Below are positions 44,431 through 59,400 of a stretch of 64,000 bases of DNA, piece after piece. This stretch comes from Blastobasis lacticolella (taxonomy: Eukaryota > Arthropoda > Insecta > Lepidoptera > Blastobasidae): contig LR990048.1 in assembly GCA_905147135.1 (NCBI GenBank), positions 4,262,563-4,326,562 of the forward strand, in the 5' to 3' direction. Below the pieces are notes generated by a model. That model worked only from the letters and a program-made list of their open reading frames with translations, was not told where the DNA came from and ran no database searches. Position numbers and translations under genes: made by a program. The stretch's first letter is position 1. The number at the start of each line of letters is the position of its first letter.

Positions 44431-47400
44431 CTGGAAAGTGAAGGTATGTAGGTATATATCTGAGTTGTAAGTATGTCTAAAACTTTGACAGTACATAATA
44501 ATAATGTCACTCGTCAAGCTACCATCACGATACATCACTTAAAAATCTAGATCAACAAAACATTCCAAACAATCCACTGCTGGGCTTGCCTCTTCCACAT
44601 TATTTTGTGTAAGTATGTCTAAAACTTTGACAGTACATAATAATAATGTCACTCGTCAAGCTACCATCACGATACATCACTTAAAAATCTAGATCAACAA
44701 AACATTCCAAACAATCCACTGCTGGGCTTGCCTCTTCCACATTATTTTGTGGAGAACATTGTTATAATCTCCACGCCTGGCTCTCGCGGGTAATCGCTTT
44801 GTTGAAAATATTCAACAGAAAATACTGCCTGCATTGAGTCTGCCTCCGTGACATTAGTCGACACGTCTTCTCGTAGACTGTGAAGATGCCGTCGGTTATC
44901 AAGTAAAGAAAAATTCCACTTTGTAAAGATAGTGGAGGTTTAGGAGACCCATCAAATGTTCTGCCCGTGCACAACTTGGCACGAACAATATTTTTTTATT
45001 GACCCAAACTTGGGCTTTTCGTAGAGACAGTACTTACATATCTTTTTGTGTGGGTTCTAGAACTAAAAAATCTGGTCGGCATTACATCCTCTTGACAGGT
45101 TTGCTTTTCAGCCACATTATAGTCATTAGTAGTTGTAATTACCCGAATGCGGTGTGTTCCAATCGGCCGGCTGGTAGGCGTGTCGGGCGAGCGAGCCGGC
45201 CGAGCCGATGGACAGGTCCTCGCCGCCGCCGCCCGGCATCGCGCCCAGCGTCGCGGTGATGGAACGCCTGGACATCAAAGGGACTATATTACAATGTATC
45301 TATTTTATTTTATTTATTCCCAAATAATATGGGAATAATAAAGCAAGGCCAAAGAAGAAGAGAAGATTTTTTATTTATTGCCTAGGGTGTCACGGATGGA
45401 GCGTCGGTGGCCGAGCGGTTAAGGTATCGGGGTGCGAGAGTTGCCGGGTTCGAATGCCACTGCGGCAATACAAAAATGACTATTTTTAAAGTTATGTACA
45501 TTAGTTGAATGATAACCGATGCTCTCACGGTGAGGGAAAACATGATGATGGAACATGCACATTCTATGTAACTTTGATCCAATCTGGTCAGGTTCTTCTG
45601 GTAGCGGGGTCACGGAGGTCAGATAGCAGTCGCTACACTGTATTTATCTGATCTGCCAGATCTGGATCATGGTCAAGGCAGACCTCGGGCCCTTGTGCGC
45701 GGGAAAAGAACCGGGACATTAACGCCAAGATGATAGGAAGACACTGATGGACGGACATCTACAACCTAAGACACCTGTAGAAGAACGTGCCTTTTGAAGA
45801 ATCTCGTTATAGTTCAAAGAAAAGACTAACAGAGAGACTAACTGATTTAAACCAACTGAGACTGAAGACAGACTGAGAGAAAAATGTTGAATGAATGGGA
45901 AATCGCTAGCAAAATTTTACCTACTCATATCGAAATATCTTCCAAACTGCAGAACCGATTTAAGACCAAGCGACGTGGAGAGTAGGAAATTGGAACTCAA
46001 CGACACACGAAGGAGAAGACGATACTCGGTCGTTAGGATGATAATGAATGATGACGAGTCATGATGGTTGTACTATGTCTACGGATATTTGAGAGCCACC
46101 TCGCCTGGTGATAAGATTCGTCCGAAGATGCCTACACGGATTCGATCCATTATCACTGGCAATGCACGATGATTAGAAAGGTCTAAGGTCTGAGAAGGTA
46201 GAAGGACCTTATGTGGGTTTACACGTACGATAGGTTGGGGTTCGATTTAGTTAGCCGTCGAAAGCTCCGCCAAATAGAACTTGGTTGGCTCTTCATTTTG
46301 CGTGTGAGGTTGGCTTATTGGGCTAAACTGTAGCGATTTTTGCCAAAGTATTCTATTTATTGTTAACTTCACAGTTAGTTGTTTGTTCAAAGTCGTATTT
46401 CTCAGAGAGGAGATAAAAACTATGGTTTTTCTCAGAAGAAAGCTTATTATAAAGAATTTTATCTTCTGGGGAAGAAATTAATCTAAGGAGTTTTTACTAC
46501 CCAAAACCATGGCACAGAATAGAAAAAACCAGCACTACGATCACAAAGCAACCACGCCGTCTACGGCCACAATCTCCTTACAACTCCGTTTTCTCCCAGC
46601 GTTAGTACCATAGAGAACATTTTTTATGTCTGTGGTTACTACTTGGTTCCCGTGTACAATTCAGTAGACTAAATTCAGAAGCAACTAGCTTCTAAAAAGC
46701 ATTGAACATTTAGTATGGAGAAAATCACCACCCACTTTCCGTCATTTTGAAAAAATATCGATTTTGCGGCCACTCATAAAACTTATGCCAATCGATAGGA
46801 AACTTTAATATCTATCGATTACTATGTTCAAGAATGTCGAAAACGGTATACCTTGCGAGATATCGCAAGTCAAAGATGTACATTATCTACCGACACATGG
46901 GGAACAAATACCTCCTACTAAGTTTACTCATAGTCAAATATCTTCTAAATTACTGAACCGATTTCAAATAAATAAAGTTAGAAATAATTTAGATTAAAAG
47001 ACCTTTCAAATACAAAAAACCGCATTGAAATTGGTTCATCCGTTCGGGAGCTACAGATAGACGGATACACGCGTTAAACTTACAACAAAAATTAAACTAA
47101 AATAAAATGTATTGTAAAATTATGTGTTCACCAACACACAATATACTTTATTTCATAATAATATGCCACTCGGCTCTCGAGACTGTTCAACTAGTCTCCG
47201 GTCCCCAGAGGTAGACCATGGTCAACCTCGCTTCGCCACATACCGTTGGCATTTGGCACACTGCTGCTCCGCTCTACGATGCGTTGGATTCTGTGGAGGG
47301 GCACAAGCTCGTCTACAAGCTGGTAAAACCGTGAAGTCGAGCTAGTCTGGATGTGACAAAGTGTGTTGCCATAAAAGGTACGGATGGCGTTTTGCTTATA

Positions 47401-50400
47401 AGTGCAAACTCTATTAAAGACCGGTGGTGCTGTCATATCAAAGAATTGTCTAACGATGCCAACAACTACGTACCACCACAGCTTCCTGCAAACCTTGACA
47501 TGATAAGCCCGATCACCCCTGATGAGATGGAGAGGTCTCTGGTACGTATGAAGAACGGAAAAGCTATTGGACATTATGGAATACCTATAGAAACCTGGAA
47601 AACAATGGGGACCCGGGGCGTACTCTTGCCCACTGAGCTATTCAACAGGATTGTAGCTACGGGGCTTATAACTGACGCGTGGCGCGTAAATATTATCACA
47701 CCAATCTATAAAGGAAAAGGTAGTGTGCAAGAGTGCGGCAACTATCCAGGTATCAAACTTATGAGCCACACAATGAAGCTATTGGAACGGATTGTTGACC
47801 AGAGACTTCGCCAGGAATGCTCCTTGTCGGAATGCCAATAGGGCTTCAGGCCGGGCTGCAGCACCATGGATCCAGTCTCTGCTCTCTAGGTCACGCAGGA
47901 GTCCCATTTCAGTAGGAATCAACCGTTGCATTACGCATTTCTCGACCTGCAGAGGGCTTTTGACAGTGTCCCTCGGGAGATAATCTGGTGGGCTCTGAGA
48001 GCAAAGTCTGTGCCCGAGGCGTATTTCTATTATACAGGACATGTATGCCAATACTGGAGCTGTTGTCAAAACCATCGAAGGCCATACTAACCCTTCCCGA
48101 TTACTGTAGGTGTCCACCAGGGTTCTGTATTAAGTCCTTACTTGTTTTGCATAGTGCTCGATGCCCTCTCTGCGGAAATTCAGGACATGCCTCCTTGGCT
48201 TATGAAGTACGCTGACGACATTGTACTGGTGAGCAAGCTTAGGCAAGATCTTGAGACCAGAGTAAACACGTGGAAGGATGTGCTAGAAAAGGGTGGTTTG
48301 AAGATGAATATCGCCATAACAGAGTATATGGCCAGCTGCATCGCGGATCCCGACACCATCCGTATAGGTAACGAAGCTGTCAATAGAACAGATAAATTCA
48401 AATACCTCGGATCCGTGATGCACGAGTCCGGCGATATCGGCCCCGATGTCAAATCCCGATCTCTGCGGCCTGGGCCAAATGACGGGAACTCACGGCAGTC
48501 ATATGTGACCCTAAAATCCCTGTAAAGCTCAAAGGGCTCATATACAAGAGTATAATTAGACCGGTGATGCTCTATGGCTGCGAGACATGGCCAGCGCTGA
48601 CGAAACACGTTCGCGAATTCCACACCAACGAAATGAAAATGCTGCGCTGGATGTGCGGAGTTACGCGACTCGATCGAGTACGTAACGAGGCAGCCTTGGT
48701 GTGAGGGATATCGCAGATAAGATGGAGGAGGCTCGTCTGCGGTGGTTTGGTCTCAGGGATACGTGGGAAATAGGTGCCTGAATCTGCCGGTATCAGGAAA
48801 GAGGCCCAGTGGGCGGCCCAAGAAGCGATGGATTGACATCGCTGAGTACAATGCGAGCGCCAACGGCTTACGACAAGGGGATGCCGAAGACCGGGCAAAG
48901 TGGAGAAGATTGAGTAGGAAAGCGGACCCTGGTAGAGGCCGGGATAAGTGCTAGGACGATGATGATCCGTCTATCTGTCGCTCCCGAACGGATGAACCAA
49001 TTTTAATGCGGTTTTCTGTATTTGATGGTCTTTTAATGGAAAATATTCCTAACTTTATTTAATTGAAATCGGTTCAGTAGTTTAGAAGATATTTGACTAT
49101 GAGTAGACTTAGTAGGAGGTATTTGTTCCCCATGTGTCGGTAGATAATGTACATCTTTGACTTGCGATATCTCGCAAGGTATACCGTTTTCGACATTTTT
49201 GAACATAGTGATCGATAGATATTAAAGTTTCCTATCGATTGGCATAAATTTTATGAGTAGCCGCAAAATCGATATTATTTCAAAATGGCGGAAATTGGGT
49301 GGTGACCGAAATGTACTATGCTATTTAGAAGCTTCTGATTACATTGTTCTAAATTCATTTACTGGTTGAAGTGTCACGAAGTCGGACGTGTTGTGTACGA
49401 GAATGGCTGCAGTACTTTTGAATTCCCGCCAATCGGTTTTACTTTTTATTTAAATGTTGCGTTCGAAAACTGCACTGCATATGTAAACTAAACATCATTC
49501 TTGGCGCTAATGACGCTCTCGAATAATGTTAATTTTATAGGTAATATTTATTTTAAATTTGATATCTCTAAAAAGCAGTAGTATGATATTTATACTTAAT
49601 TTCATTAATAAACAAACAAAACCGTGTGCCTAATGTTTCAAGATTAAACTCCCACAGTTAAATTACCAGGTTAAAATGAGTTTCTGAACGTCCATTTGAA
49701 TTATGTAAGTTACAAAATGCTATTACACCTTCCTAAATGCGTTTCTAATTAGGCTTCTAAATTCAGAAGCCGAAGTGGCGACAAGCGATCTCTAGTTTCA
49801 CACCCCACATGGCATATCTTATCCTATTTTGACTTCTGTGGTTGTAACAATCACCTGAAAGCGACGCTGCCGAACCCTGGCCTGTCGAAGATGCTGGGGG
49901 GCTCCTGAAGCAAAACCTCTTGTCCGATGCCATCTCCCGCCGTCGCCCCAGCCGCGAAGTCCGGCTGGCTCAGGGACCTGGGGAACCAACATCATCAATA
50001 AGCTGTCACTAAAATAAAAAATATATAAATTTCTTTATTTCTCAAATCTTCACAATGTAAGCTGAGTCATCCCCAGTAAGTAACAAATATAGTTGTGTTG
50101 GGGTGGTCACTGTACAAGACCACCTTAAGAATCTTTGCATTACTGTGCAGTCGTTAAACTATTTTAATAGCATTCGTGAATTAATCTTTTATATATTGTA
50201 TAAAAAATATAGTTGTGGGTGTCGTACAATTCAATTAATGATTTCGAGGCAAAAGAACTAGAGTCTCCGTAAGCTGGAAAATGGGCAGCAGCGTTTTCCG
50301 TTGTAATATTTATAGCACTGCGATCTCTAACCCGCAACTGTCAAGCGTGGAGATAATGGCAATAACCTCCCCTTTCGTTAGAGAGGCTCTAAGTCCTGCA

Positions 50401-53400
50401 GTGGACTGTTATGGGCTGTGATGATGACTGTGCAGTCGTTAAACATTTTTATAGCATTTATGAATTTATTCTTTATATATTGTATAAAAAATACAATTTA
50501 TATAAAACCCCTCTGGGGGCAAAAGACGAGTCCCTTGGGCATAAGGGACAACTAATGCTCCTTTCTTTTAGCAATCTGATTTTGGCTAAAGATGCACCGA
50601 ATACCGTGAATGTTGCTGTGGCGGCAAAGGAAAAATTTCTTGAAGTGGTAATTAACTTAAGCTCTTGCACTGTACAAGTATGTTGCAAGATTAGGCATTA
50701 GGTGTATTCCGTTGCCTCCAAGTCAAGTTGTGGGAGGCTTGTGACAATTGTGGAGAACTTGAAAGGATAAAGGATGCAATCGATTTTGAACTTCATTATC
50801 AGGTTGAGCTCGTCTAAGCTGAAATGACGCGCCCCACTATCGCATTAACGCACACAAGCAAATTTAAAATATGGACGCAATACATAAATACAAATGCCGT
50901 TGTAATTGGTCATTCAGTTGCCGGTGAGACCCAAACGTAGGAGCACGCGTCGTTCGATTGGAGCAGTCGACGCTCCCACACAGATGAAGTGTCGTTATTA
51001 ATATTTGCACTCACACATCGAAATCAACTAATTAAGTAGTGGGGCGTGTCATTTCAGCTTAGACAAGCTCTAAGAGGTGTCTGAGACTCCTACTTCTCCG
51101 GTGCAGTCTTTTCAAACGTGCCCACCACTTCACCTCCGCATAATGTTTATGTTAGAACAGGTTCCAAAGAACTTGGGCCATAAAGATTCCCGCTTTATGG
51201 TCCAAGTTCCTTGAATTCACTATCCATAGACCACATGACAATGCCGTCACAATTGTCACGTGGTCTGTGGACAATGAACCCTTCACTTCCCAAACACAAC
51301 ACTGCACCTTCATCATCACATCCCATAACAGTCGGGCCTCTCCCATAAAGGCTAGGTTGTTGCCATAATCTCCACGCTCGGCAGGCGGGTTGGAGATCGC
51401 AGTGTTATACAGCAATGAAAAACGCTGCTGCCCATTTTCCAGCTTACGGAGACTTAGATTTTGTGCCTCTAAATCATTAATCGCCTTGACGACACCCACG
51501 AGTGTAAGGGGTTGGTGTTATTCTACTCTGCCGGACACCACACGGCCACTGTACCTTATTAATTAAATCCAGTAATTAAAGTGCATCCTCCAAGGCGGTG
51601 TTCTGAGAAGGAATCAATCAATTTTGAACCTTATTACCTGGCAAGAGGCGCCTGAGAAGCCTTTTTCTCCGGCGCAGTAGTATCAAACACGTCCGCGACC
51701 GCGCCGCGCTGCTGCGGACCCACGCCGAAGGTGCCCACATACATAACTTCAGAGTCACGCCGCAACCCGCTCAGGGAGGTCACTGAGCGACGGCCTGTTG
51801 TCTCTACCTCTCCTATCTGGAATTAATGGATGAGCGAGTGAGAGGGGATCACTGGCTCAACTGATATAGCTGGTGCTGGTTTTTTTACGCAAGAAATCGA
51901 ACAAAGCACAAAGTGGAGGATAATAAGGGCTCTGGTTGAAAGCTGTGTCCAGATGTGGACGTCCTGTAGCTGATATTTATAGTTTTATAAAAAATACCCA
52001 ACCTATCAGCCAGCCACCACAACCACCATACACCCCGTGGTGAATTAAAATTCCATCCGTACCTAGATGAGTGGTCAAGCACCGTATGATACGACTTTCC
52101 AGCAACTTTAGGTCATTTCGCATTTCGACCCTGCTTTCGACCGAAATGTCTGCAGCAATCTTTCCAAACTGTTACGATATTGAAACTTACAAGAAACGAG
52201 CCTAGAGCTATCATTAATGGTCGGCAACGCGTACGCGACTCAATAGGTCAGTTTCCGACCTTTCCATCAGGTAAACCGTGGGCTAATTATGTAATGCTGT
52301 TGCCAACAATTCCTTGATTGCAATGATTGAAATTGAGACTTGCGATTCCGTATCATCGATTTCATGGGTTCAGTTTATTTTTTTTATGTCACACGGTAGG
52401 CAAACAGGCAAGCGGGCCACCTGGTGGAAAGTGGTCACCACTACCTATAGGCATTAGCAACACCAAGAGTATCGCTAATACGTTGCCCACCTCTATAACA
52501 CGTTGCTCTGGCAGCAAAACGGCAAATGCCCCGCCACTGCCAAAGCCACGGCTTCCCAAACACCCACCCCATGGAGAACTGGAGACCTTACTCACCGACA
52601 GAAACACTATAATATTGAAAAGAGTATTGTTTAGCTGCAGTAATCTGTAAGGTGGAGGTACTTCCCCAGTCGGGCCGCTCCAATTCGAACAGGATACCCG
52701 CTATGCCCTGCCTCTCTTAAAGTTGCTAACAAAGTTCCATTGCAATAAACTTAAACTATTAAATCTAAGATTATACGTAATCGCAAAAGTAACAATTTCA
52801 AACATTTAACTCAGAGAATTGTTGGCAACAGGGTTACTCAACTAGCCTATTTAAAAAAATACCTTAAAATCGTCAGAGGGCCCGTTCCTGCCAATGGTGC
52901 CGTTCTTATATTTGCTAGCCTGTACTTTCTTGGAGACGATGCCGCGACTGCGCGGGCCCGAGCTCACGGTGCCCACCAGCGTGCCGAAGGTAGTCCGTGG
53001 CTGGTCATCCAGCAGGTTACCTGGATACAGAAGCAGGAAAATGTGAAAAGTGCTGCTTCCTTATCGGTTGATTGACATCATAACACACATCAACAGTTCA
53101 AAGCATCAAACAGCAAGGTTCCGCTTGGCAGGCGATTTGGATATCGCCCTTTTAAAATGCCTGTAATTTGTGCTAGCGAATGTTTCTCAAAGCAATCGGT
53201 GTATCATGATCGCAACTCACTTCCGAAGGCCTGCTGGAAGAGATTTCTTTTAGAAATAAGTAGCGCCTGTTGTGCCATTTATTACTTTCTTTATGTAAAA
53301 AATTAAAAATTGTTGCTTGGCGGCAGAAATAGATAAGGCGGCGGTACTCACCCAGGCGGACTCCTCAGGCTTGACAGAGTCCAACTACTTAATAAACGCT

Positions 53401-56400
53401 AAGCTGTAAAGGCTAGAGAGTCACCTTGACTGGTGGATCTGGTCATCTTCTGTTTGAGGGCCATGATAACGGTGCTGGGGCGGTGCGGCATCGGCGTAAT
53501 ATCCTCATTATAGCCCTGGTCCCACTTGTTGCTAAGTTTTTTCAGTTCCTTCTGTGCCTGGATCTCGGCTTCCTTCTGCCTCTTAATGTACTCCTTCTGG
53601 GCCTTCTCGTGATCTTTCTTCGCTTTCTCTTTCTGCGATTTGGCCTTCTTTCTGGAATTTGAATAGTTAGATTTTAGTATTTCGAATTTTAAAGAGACAG
53701 ATTGATCGGTACTCGGTATCGGAAGGGATTTAGATTTAGATTTATATTTATTTATTTCATAAATTTGAAATTACTAAACAGCAGTTCCTAGATAATAATA
53801 ATATATATTTTTTTTAAATAATGGTTAATTATTTATTATTACACAACTCAACAAAAACAACAATACTGAAAACTTAACAAACTAAAACTAAACTAATCTG
53901 TAACTAAATTAATAAATAATACTTACAAATAAAAAACTTGCCCCAAGTCCCTTGTTAAAGGAATTGTTCCCAAAAGGCTGGCCGTATTGCCTCGCTGTGT
54001 CGCGAGGCTAATCCTTTGGCCAAGGTATTGACCAGCCTTTTGGTCAATAATTTATTCATCAAACTTAAGTCTAAAATTACATTGTATTTTGGTTAAATTT
54101 AAAAGTACCTATCTATGATAAGATATTATGAGTAGCATAACTTCGAGTCATTTACAACCATAGTGATTTAAGCTAAGTTAATTAAATACATACATGTTAT
54201 ATTTATCATGAACTAAATGCCTACACTAAGTAAGCAATTTTTATTAGATATTTAATAATTATTTAGATAGACTGCATTCGAAAGGAACATAACAGGTAAA
54301 AGTATAAAAAAGAAATAGCAGTATTAAAAAAATTGCCTAGCCACAGGTAGTAAGCGCTAGCTCAATCAAATATTGTAATTGGTAGAAGACATGGTGCTTT
54401 TGTATTGAGTACAGTTCAGGCCACTACTAACGTTTTTGCAAGGAGGAGAATGAAACACCTATACACTTGATCTGCAAATGTGAGGCCCTGATGCGCAAAT
54501 GTAGCATCCATCTGGGTAAACACAAACTACTACCTAATGATGTGCTCGATATCAGTACTAAGAACATAATACAGTTCATAGAAGCTACAGGGATTAGAAC
54601 TGAACTGTAACAAAGAGGCGATCACAATAGATCAGTAATGGTCGCTCACTGGATCAGTAGTATTATCACTATACAGTTCAGTGAAGACCGTCGCACCGTC
54701 TGACCGGATTCGTGCTCCATCTAGGTTCTCCAGCTGGGTGAAGAATGGGATAAATACAAGTCCCTATTCTTCGACTATCACCGACTACAGTCAACTTCAA
54801 GAGTGGAATTTTGTGTATCCAGGAGGGGGAAACTCCATTTTTAATTTAAAATTATGGTTTACGTGAAACATTGACTTTTATGAGAGATAAATTAGCTATA
54901 GAGATATAGCGAGTTTTTTATGTGGAGACATTAAACTTTAGATTTTCAAGAATGCTGCGAAAGGCTTTTGACAATGTCAGTATCAAGTAATCGGAGTATC
55001 TAGTTGCGACCCTTTTCTAAGTCAATTAGTAGACACACAGGCAAGCGGGCCACCTGATATAAAGGTGAAGGTGAGTGGTGGGGTATCACCAACGTGTTGC
55101 CCGCCTTCAAACCCTGGATATGTTGTTTTGAGGCCGTTCACTGTTCTTGTCCTTGTCTTAATGTTTTTTATACCACTATGGTGGCAAACAAACTTACGGC
55201 CTGCCTGATGGTAAGCAGCCACCGCAGCCTATGGACATTTGCAATAGCAAACCTCCATACCTCCACCTAGAATCGCCTTGAAGAACTCCATATTGTACTC
55301 TACAGGGAAAACTTATCCAGAAACCTTAGCTTGTAAAGATACTCACTTATCAGTGTTCTCCATTTTGGCCGTGGCCGTGTCCAGGAAGCGTAGGATGTCA
55401 TCGCGGCCGTTGATAGCGGCCAGCTCTTGCGCGGAATGCCCGTCCACATCCATGGCGTAGACGTTCGCGCCGAAGTTGACTAGGAAGGTGACGCAGTCCC
55501 GGTGGCCCCTGGCCGCCGCTAAATGGAGCGCCGTGTTGCCGAAGTAGTCCGCCTTGTCGGGTTCCCCACTGGAGGGTTGGTATTGACACGTTAGTAATAC
55601 AGGTGGTATGGTATGATACAAGTCTCATCAAGTGACCAAGGATGCCGAAGACCGAGCGAAGTGGGCCAGGAATAGTAGGAAGGCGGACCCCGGGCCCTCA
55701 CGTGCCGCGCAGGAGCGCAACCGAGACATACCGCCGAGATGATGATGATGAGTAATACAGGTGGTAGGACTCTGTCAAGTCTGAGGAGTCCGCCTGGATA
55801 GATATCACCCCTTTATCTATTTCTCACGTCAAGCATATTTCCTGTTTGTTTCTTCCCGAGGGAGACACGTTCAGACTGTTCACCAGTTGGAAAGTGGCAA
55901 GCGGATAAGGAGTCGGCCTTTGTACCAGTAGACCAGATGCCTTTTGACGGACACTATGAACCTAATAGACGGATAGTCAAGGCGGCCCCCGGGGCCTCGT
56001 GCGCGAGAGCACAACCGGGACATTAACGCCAAGATGATGATAATGGTGTTATGGGGACAGTTACCGCATTCCATCAGGTGGGCTGTCTATTCGTACGTCG
56101 GTGAGTACACGAAAATTTACGAAGATATTAATCCTATTCAGATAAGAGTTTTATTTGGTAACACAAAATTGATAATTGATGGTTAGCCAGTAGCCTGTAT
56201 TTTTAAATGGACGTTTGCAATACAGGGGCTATTCTTATCACTCCTATATTACCGATGGCGTAAAAACCACTTGAAAAACTCCATGCATTCTGTTGTACCC
56301 TACCCGACACCAAAAACAGTTCACTATTTATGCAGCGAACATTAACACAATCCACTCATTAAGTAGTCAGCTAAGATGATATAACATTATTATAAAAATA

Positions 56401-59400
56401 ACAAAATTAAGCAGTTCATTTTAATAGCTCAATGGCTTAACTTTGACTCAGAAACTTGTTTGAGGCCTTTAACTTTCCCAAAACGGTTTATTTTTTTTCC
56501 TTAATAGCTTTTTATGGCTAATAATAAGAAACACGTAATCTACTTTATTGCAGTAAGCGTTTGATGTCCGGTAGTAGAATACATAGCAGAATAATATAGG
56601 CACTACTACTACCCTTTCTACTGATAGGACGACTATAAGCAGATGGGCTAGTACCTCCATAAACTAGAAAATGGGTATCAATGGGTAATCATACTCATAA
56701 TTTGGAGATCGTGGGAAATATATGCCTAAGCCGGTATCAGGAAAGAGGGTCCCAAGAGGTGATGGATTGACATCGTCGAGTCAGTTGCGTGAGCCAACAC
56801 GGCTTACGAGGTGAAGATGCCAAAGACCTGGCGAAGTTGGGAAGAAAAAGTAGGAAAGCAGACCCCGCCACAGGCCGGGACTGAACTCTAGGATGATGAT
56901 GGTAAATAAATAATAATGCTTGGAAAATTTCACACAGCGCCATCTAGCCCCGAAGTAAGCAAAGCTTTTGTTATGGGTGTTTGATAACTGATAAACTATT
57001 ACATATTTGTTTTAAATATATATCATACCCGTAACCGAAATTAAAATTTCAATTTCAATTTCAGCTCGGCCGGGAATCGAACTCTGCGTGGCAGACTGGC
57101 ATGTAAACCAACTGAGCCACTCAGGTCGTCATGATGACTCGTAATTTGGAGGTCCAATTTTTTCTTTCAAACTTCTTTAAAGTTACGGGATATCAGTTAG
57201 AAACATCTATCAAAACTTAATACAGTATCACAGTATCGGGCATTAGTCTGTTCTTTGCAAAACAATGTGTGAGAGCAGTACGACCAATGGCTTATTGTGT
57301 TTTTCACACAGCGTACAAAGCTCACGTCGCTCGATGCTTAATTAGAAGGTCTCGGTGCTAATATTATGGAAGAATTCGCTTTTTTCATTGAGTGAAGTTG
57401 TATGGTACAGTCAGCAGTTTAGTGACTACACTGAAGAGTATTTTATTATTGACACTTTGTGTTGTGCATTTATGATGGAACAATAAAAGTGTTTTAATTA
57501 TTAAAAGTGTTTATTTTACTAGTGGTATTATGTTCCGTCACAGGAATTTACGAAGTTGTACAATAATTCGGGGGCGACAATGGTAAGCTGGATTGTAATA
57601 AGTTGGTGGGTGTGTATGTCATTTGTATGGTCGCAAGATTCATTGGCAGGATTAGTTACCTATATATAGCAGAAGTTAGAATTTTGCGAAAATAGCAGAT
57701 AAATAAGAGTATAGTCGGTAATGAGGGAGCGAGTCTCTATCAATCAGTAAATATTTAAATTAATATAAATATGCTTGATTTATTATGATTTATTATGATT
57801 ATGATTATGACGACCTGAGTGGTTCAGTGGTCAACATGCCGTCTGCCACGCAAGAGGTCCCGGGTTCGATTCCCGGCCGGGCAGAAATTGAAATGATGAA
57901 TTTTAATTTCTGTTACGGGTCTGGGTGTTCTATGTATAATAAGTATAATAATAATAATAATCGTGGACAAATGAGTTATGGGTGGCAGAGAACTGAGAAG
58001 TACCTATATATTTATAAATGCATTCTTATTATACATATATTATTATTGGCATCCTCACCTCGTAAGCCGTGTTGGCTCGCGCAACTGAATCAGCGATGTC
58101 AATCCATCACCTCTTGGGTCCTTCTTTCCTGATACCGGCTTAGGCATATATTTCCCACGATCTCCAAATTATGAGTATCTAACAACACTGATACCCATTT
58201 TCTAGTTTATGGAGGTTCTAGCCCATCTGCTTATAGTCGTCCTATCAGTAGACAGGGTAGTAGCAGTGCCTATAATATTCTGCTATGTATTCTACTACCG
58301 GACATCACACGCTTACTGCAATAAAGTAGATTACGTGTTACTTATTATTAGCCATAAAAAGCTATTAAGGAAAAAAAATCAACCGTTCTGGGAAAGTTAA
58401 AGGCCTCAAACAAGTTTCTGAGTCAAAGTTAAGCCATTGAGCTATTAAAATTAACTGCTTAATTTTGTTATTTCAACTGCATCATTTCAATTTCTGCCCA
58501 GCCGGGAATCGAACCCGATCGGCATGTTAACTAACTGAACCACTTAGGTCGTCGAAATGACTGTTTCTGAGGGAAATACTTGCGAATAATCGAATATTTT
58601 CCCAGACATAATGCAACCTTCAAAATTCATCTTACTGTGTGATAAATGAACGTTTCGTCTTAGTTATTCTAGACTAGAGAATTTCTCTAGAATGTAGAGA
58701 GTGAAATCGGCAGTGATACAAATTCGCAACCGCTAAAATTAGGTGTGTAAAGCGGATTCAAGCTGCAAATCTGGATTGGTAGATCACTTTCTTTTCGCAA
58801 AATACAGTTTTTATCGAATAAAAACTGGTTTATTTGAATTATTCGCTTGACTCTTGACCCTCTGTGAACAAGATTTGTTGTTTGATTTTGCGGAGAAGAA
58901 TTTTCACATACATTTAATTCAATGTCGCTTTTATAAATAAATAAGCCTTTATAGCTGACTACATTTCTTTCCCTTAAATCCTATAGCCTAGCTACTATGT
59001 GGTTAGACTAGGATGCCACACAGAATGCATTTTCTCTCTGAATTATTACCTAAGCAAAGCTAATAAAATTTTCATTTTTTTTTCATAATTTTTACACATC
59101 GACCGATTGATCTTCTGTACCAGCTTGTCTCTCGACAATATTTCCTTCAACAATCTCCATCTTTCTCTATCCTTGGCAGTTCGTATCCATAGAGAGCAAT
59201 CTATATTTTTGAAATAATATTCTCGTCGTTTTGTTTGTCATCCTCTACTACCTACGTTTGTTACTGCTTGGAAACCACTGTGTTGTGGTTTTTGTTCATT
59301 TATTTTTTTTGTCCCTCAATTCATATAAATTTAATTTAACTCAAGTGTCTCACTTTCAATGTTAGCATACACGTCTATAAAAATATTATAAACAGAAAAA

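Noticed and set aside
47191..47574. 127-codon ORF on minus
   Set aside because: Shadow of the RTE reverse transcriptase frame on the opposite strand.
56469..56660. 63-codon ORF present twice (also 58209-58400), hydrophobic
   Set aside because: Its conservation is explained by the recent inverted duplication of a repeat. Nothing shows selection on the protein.
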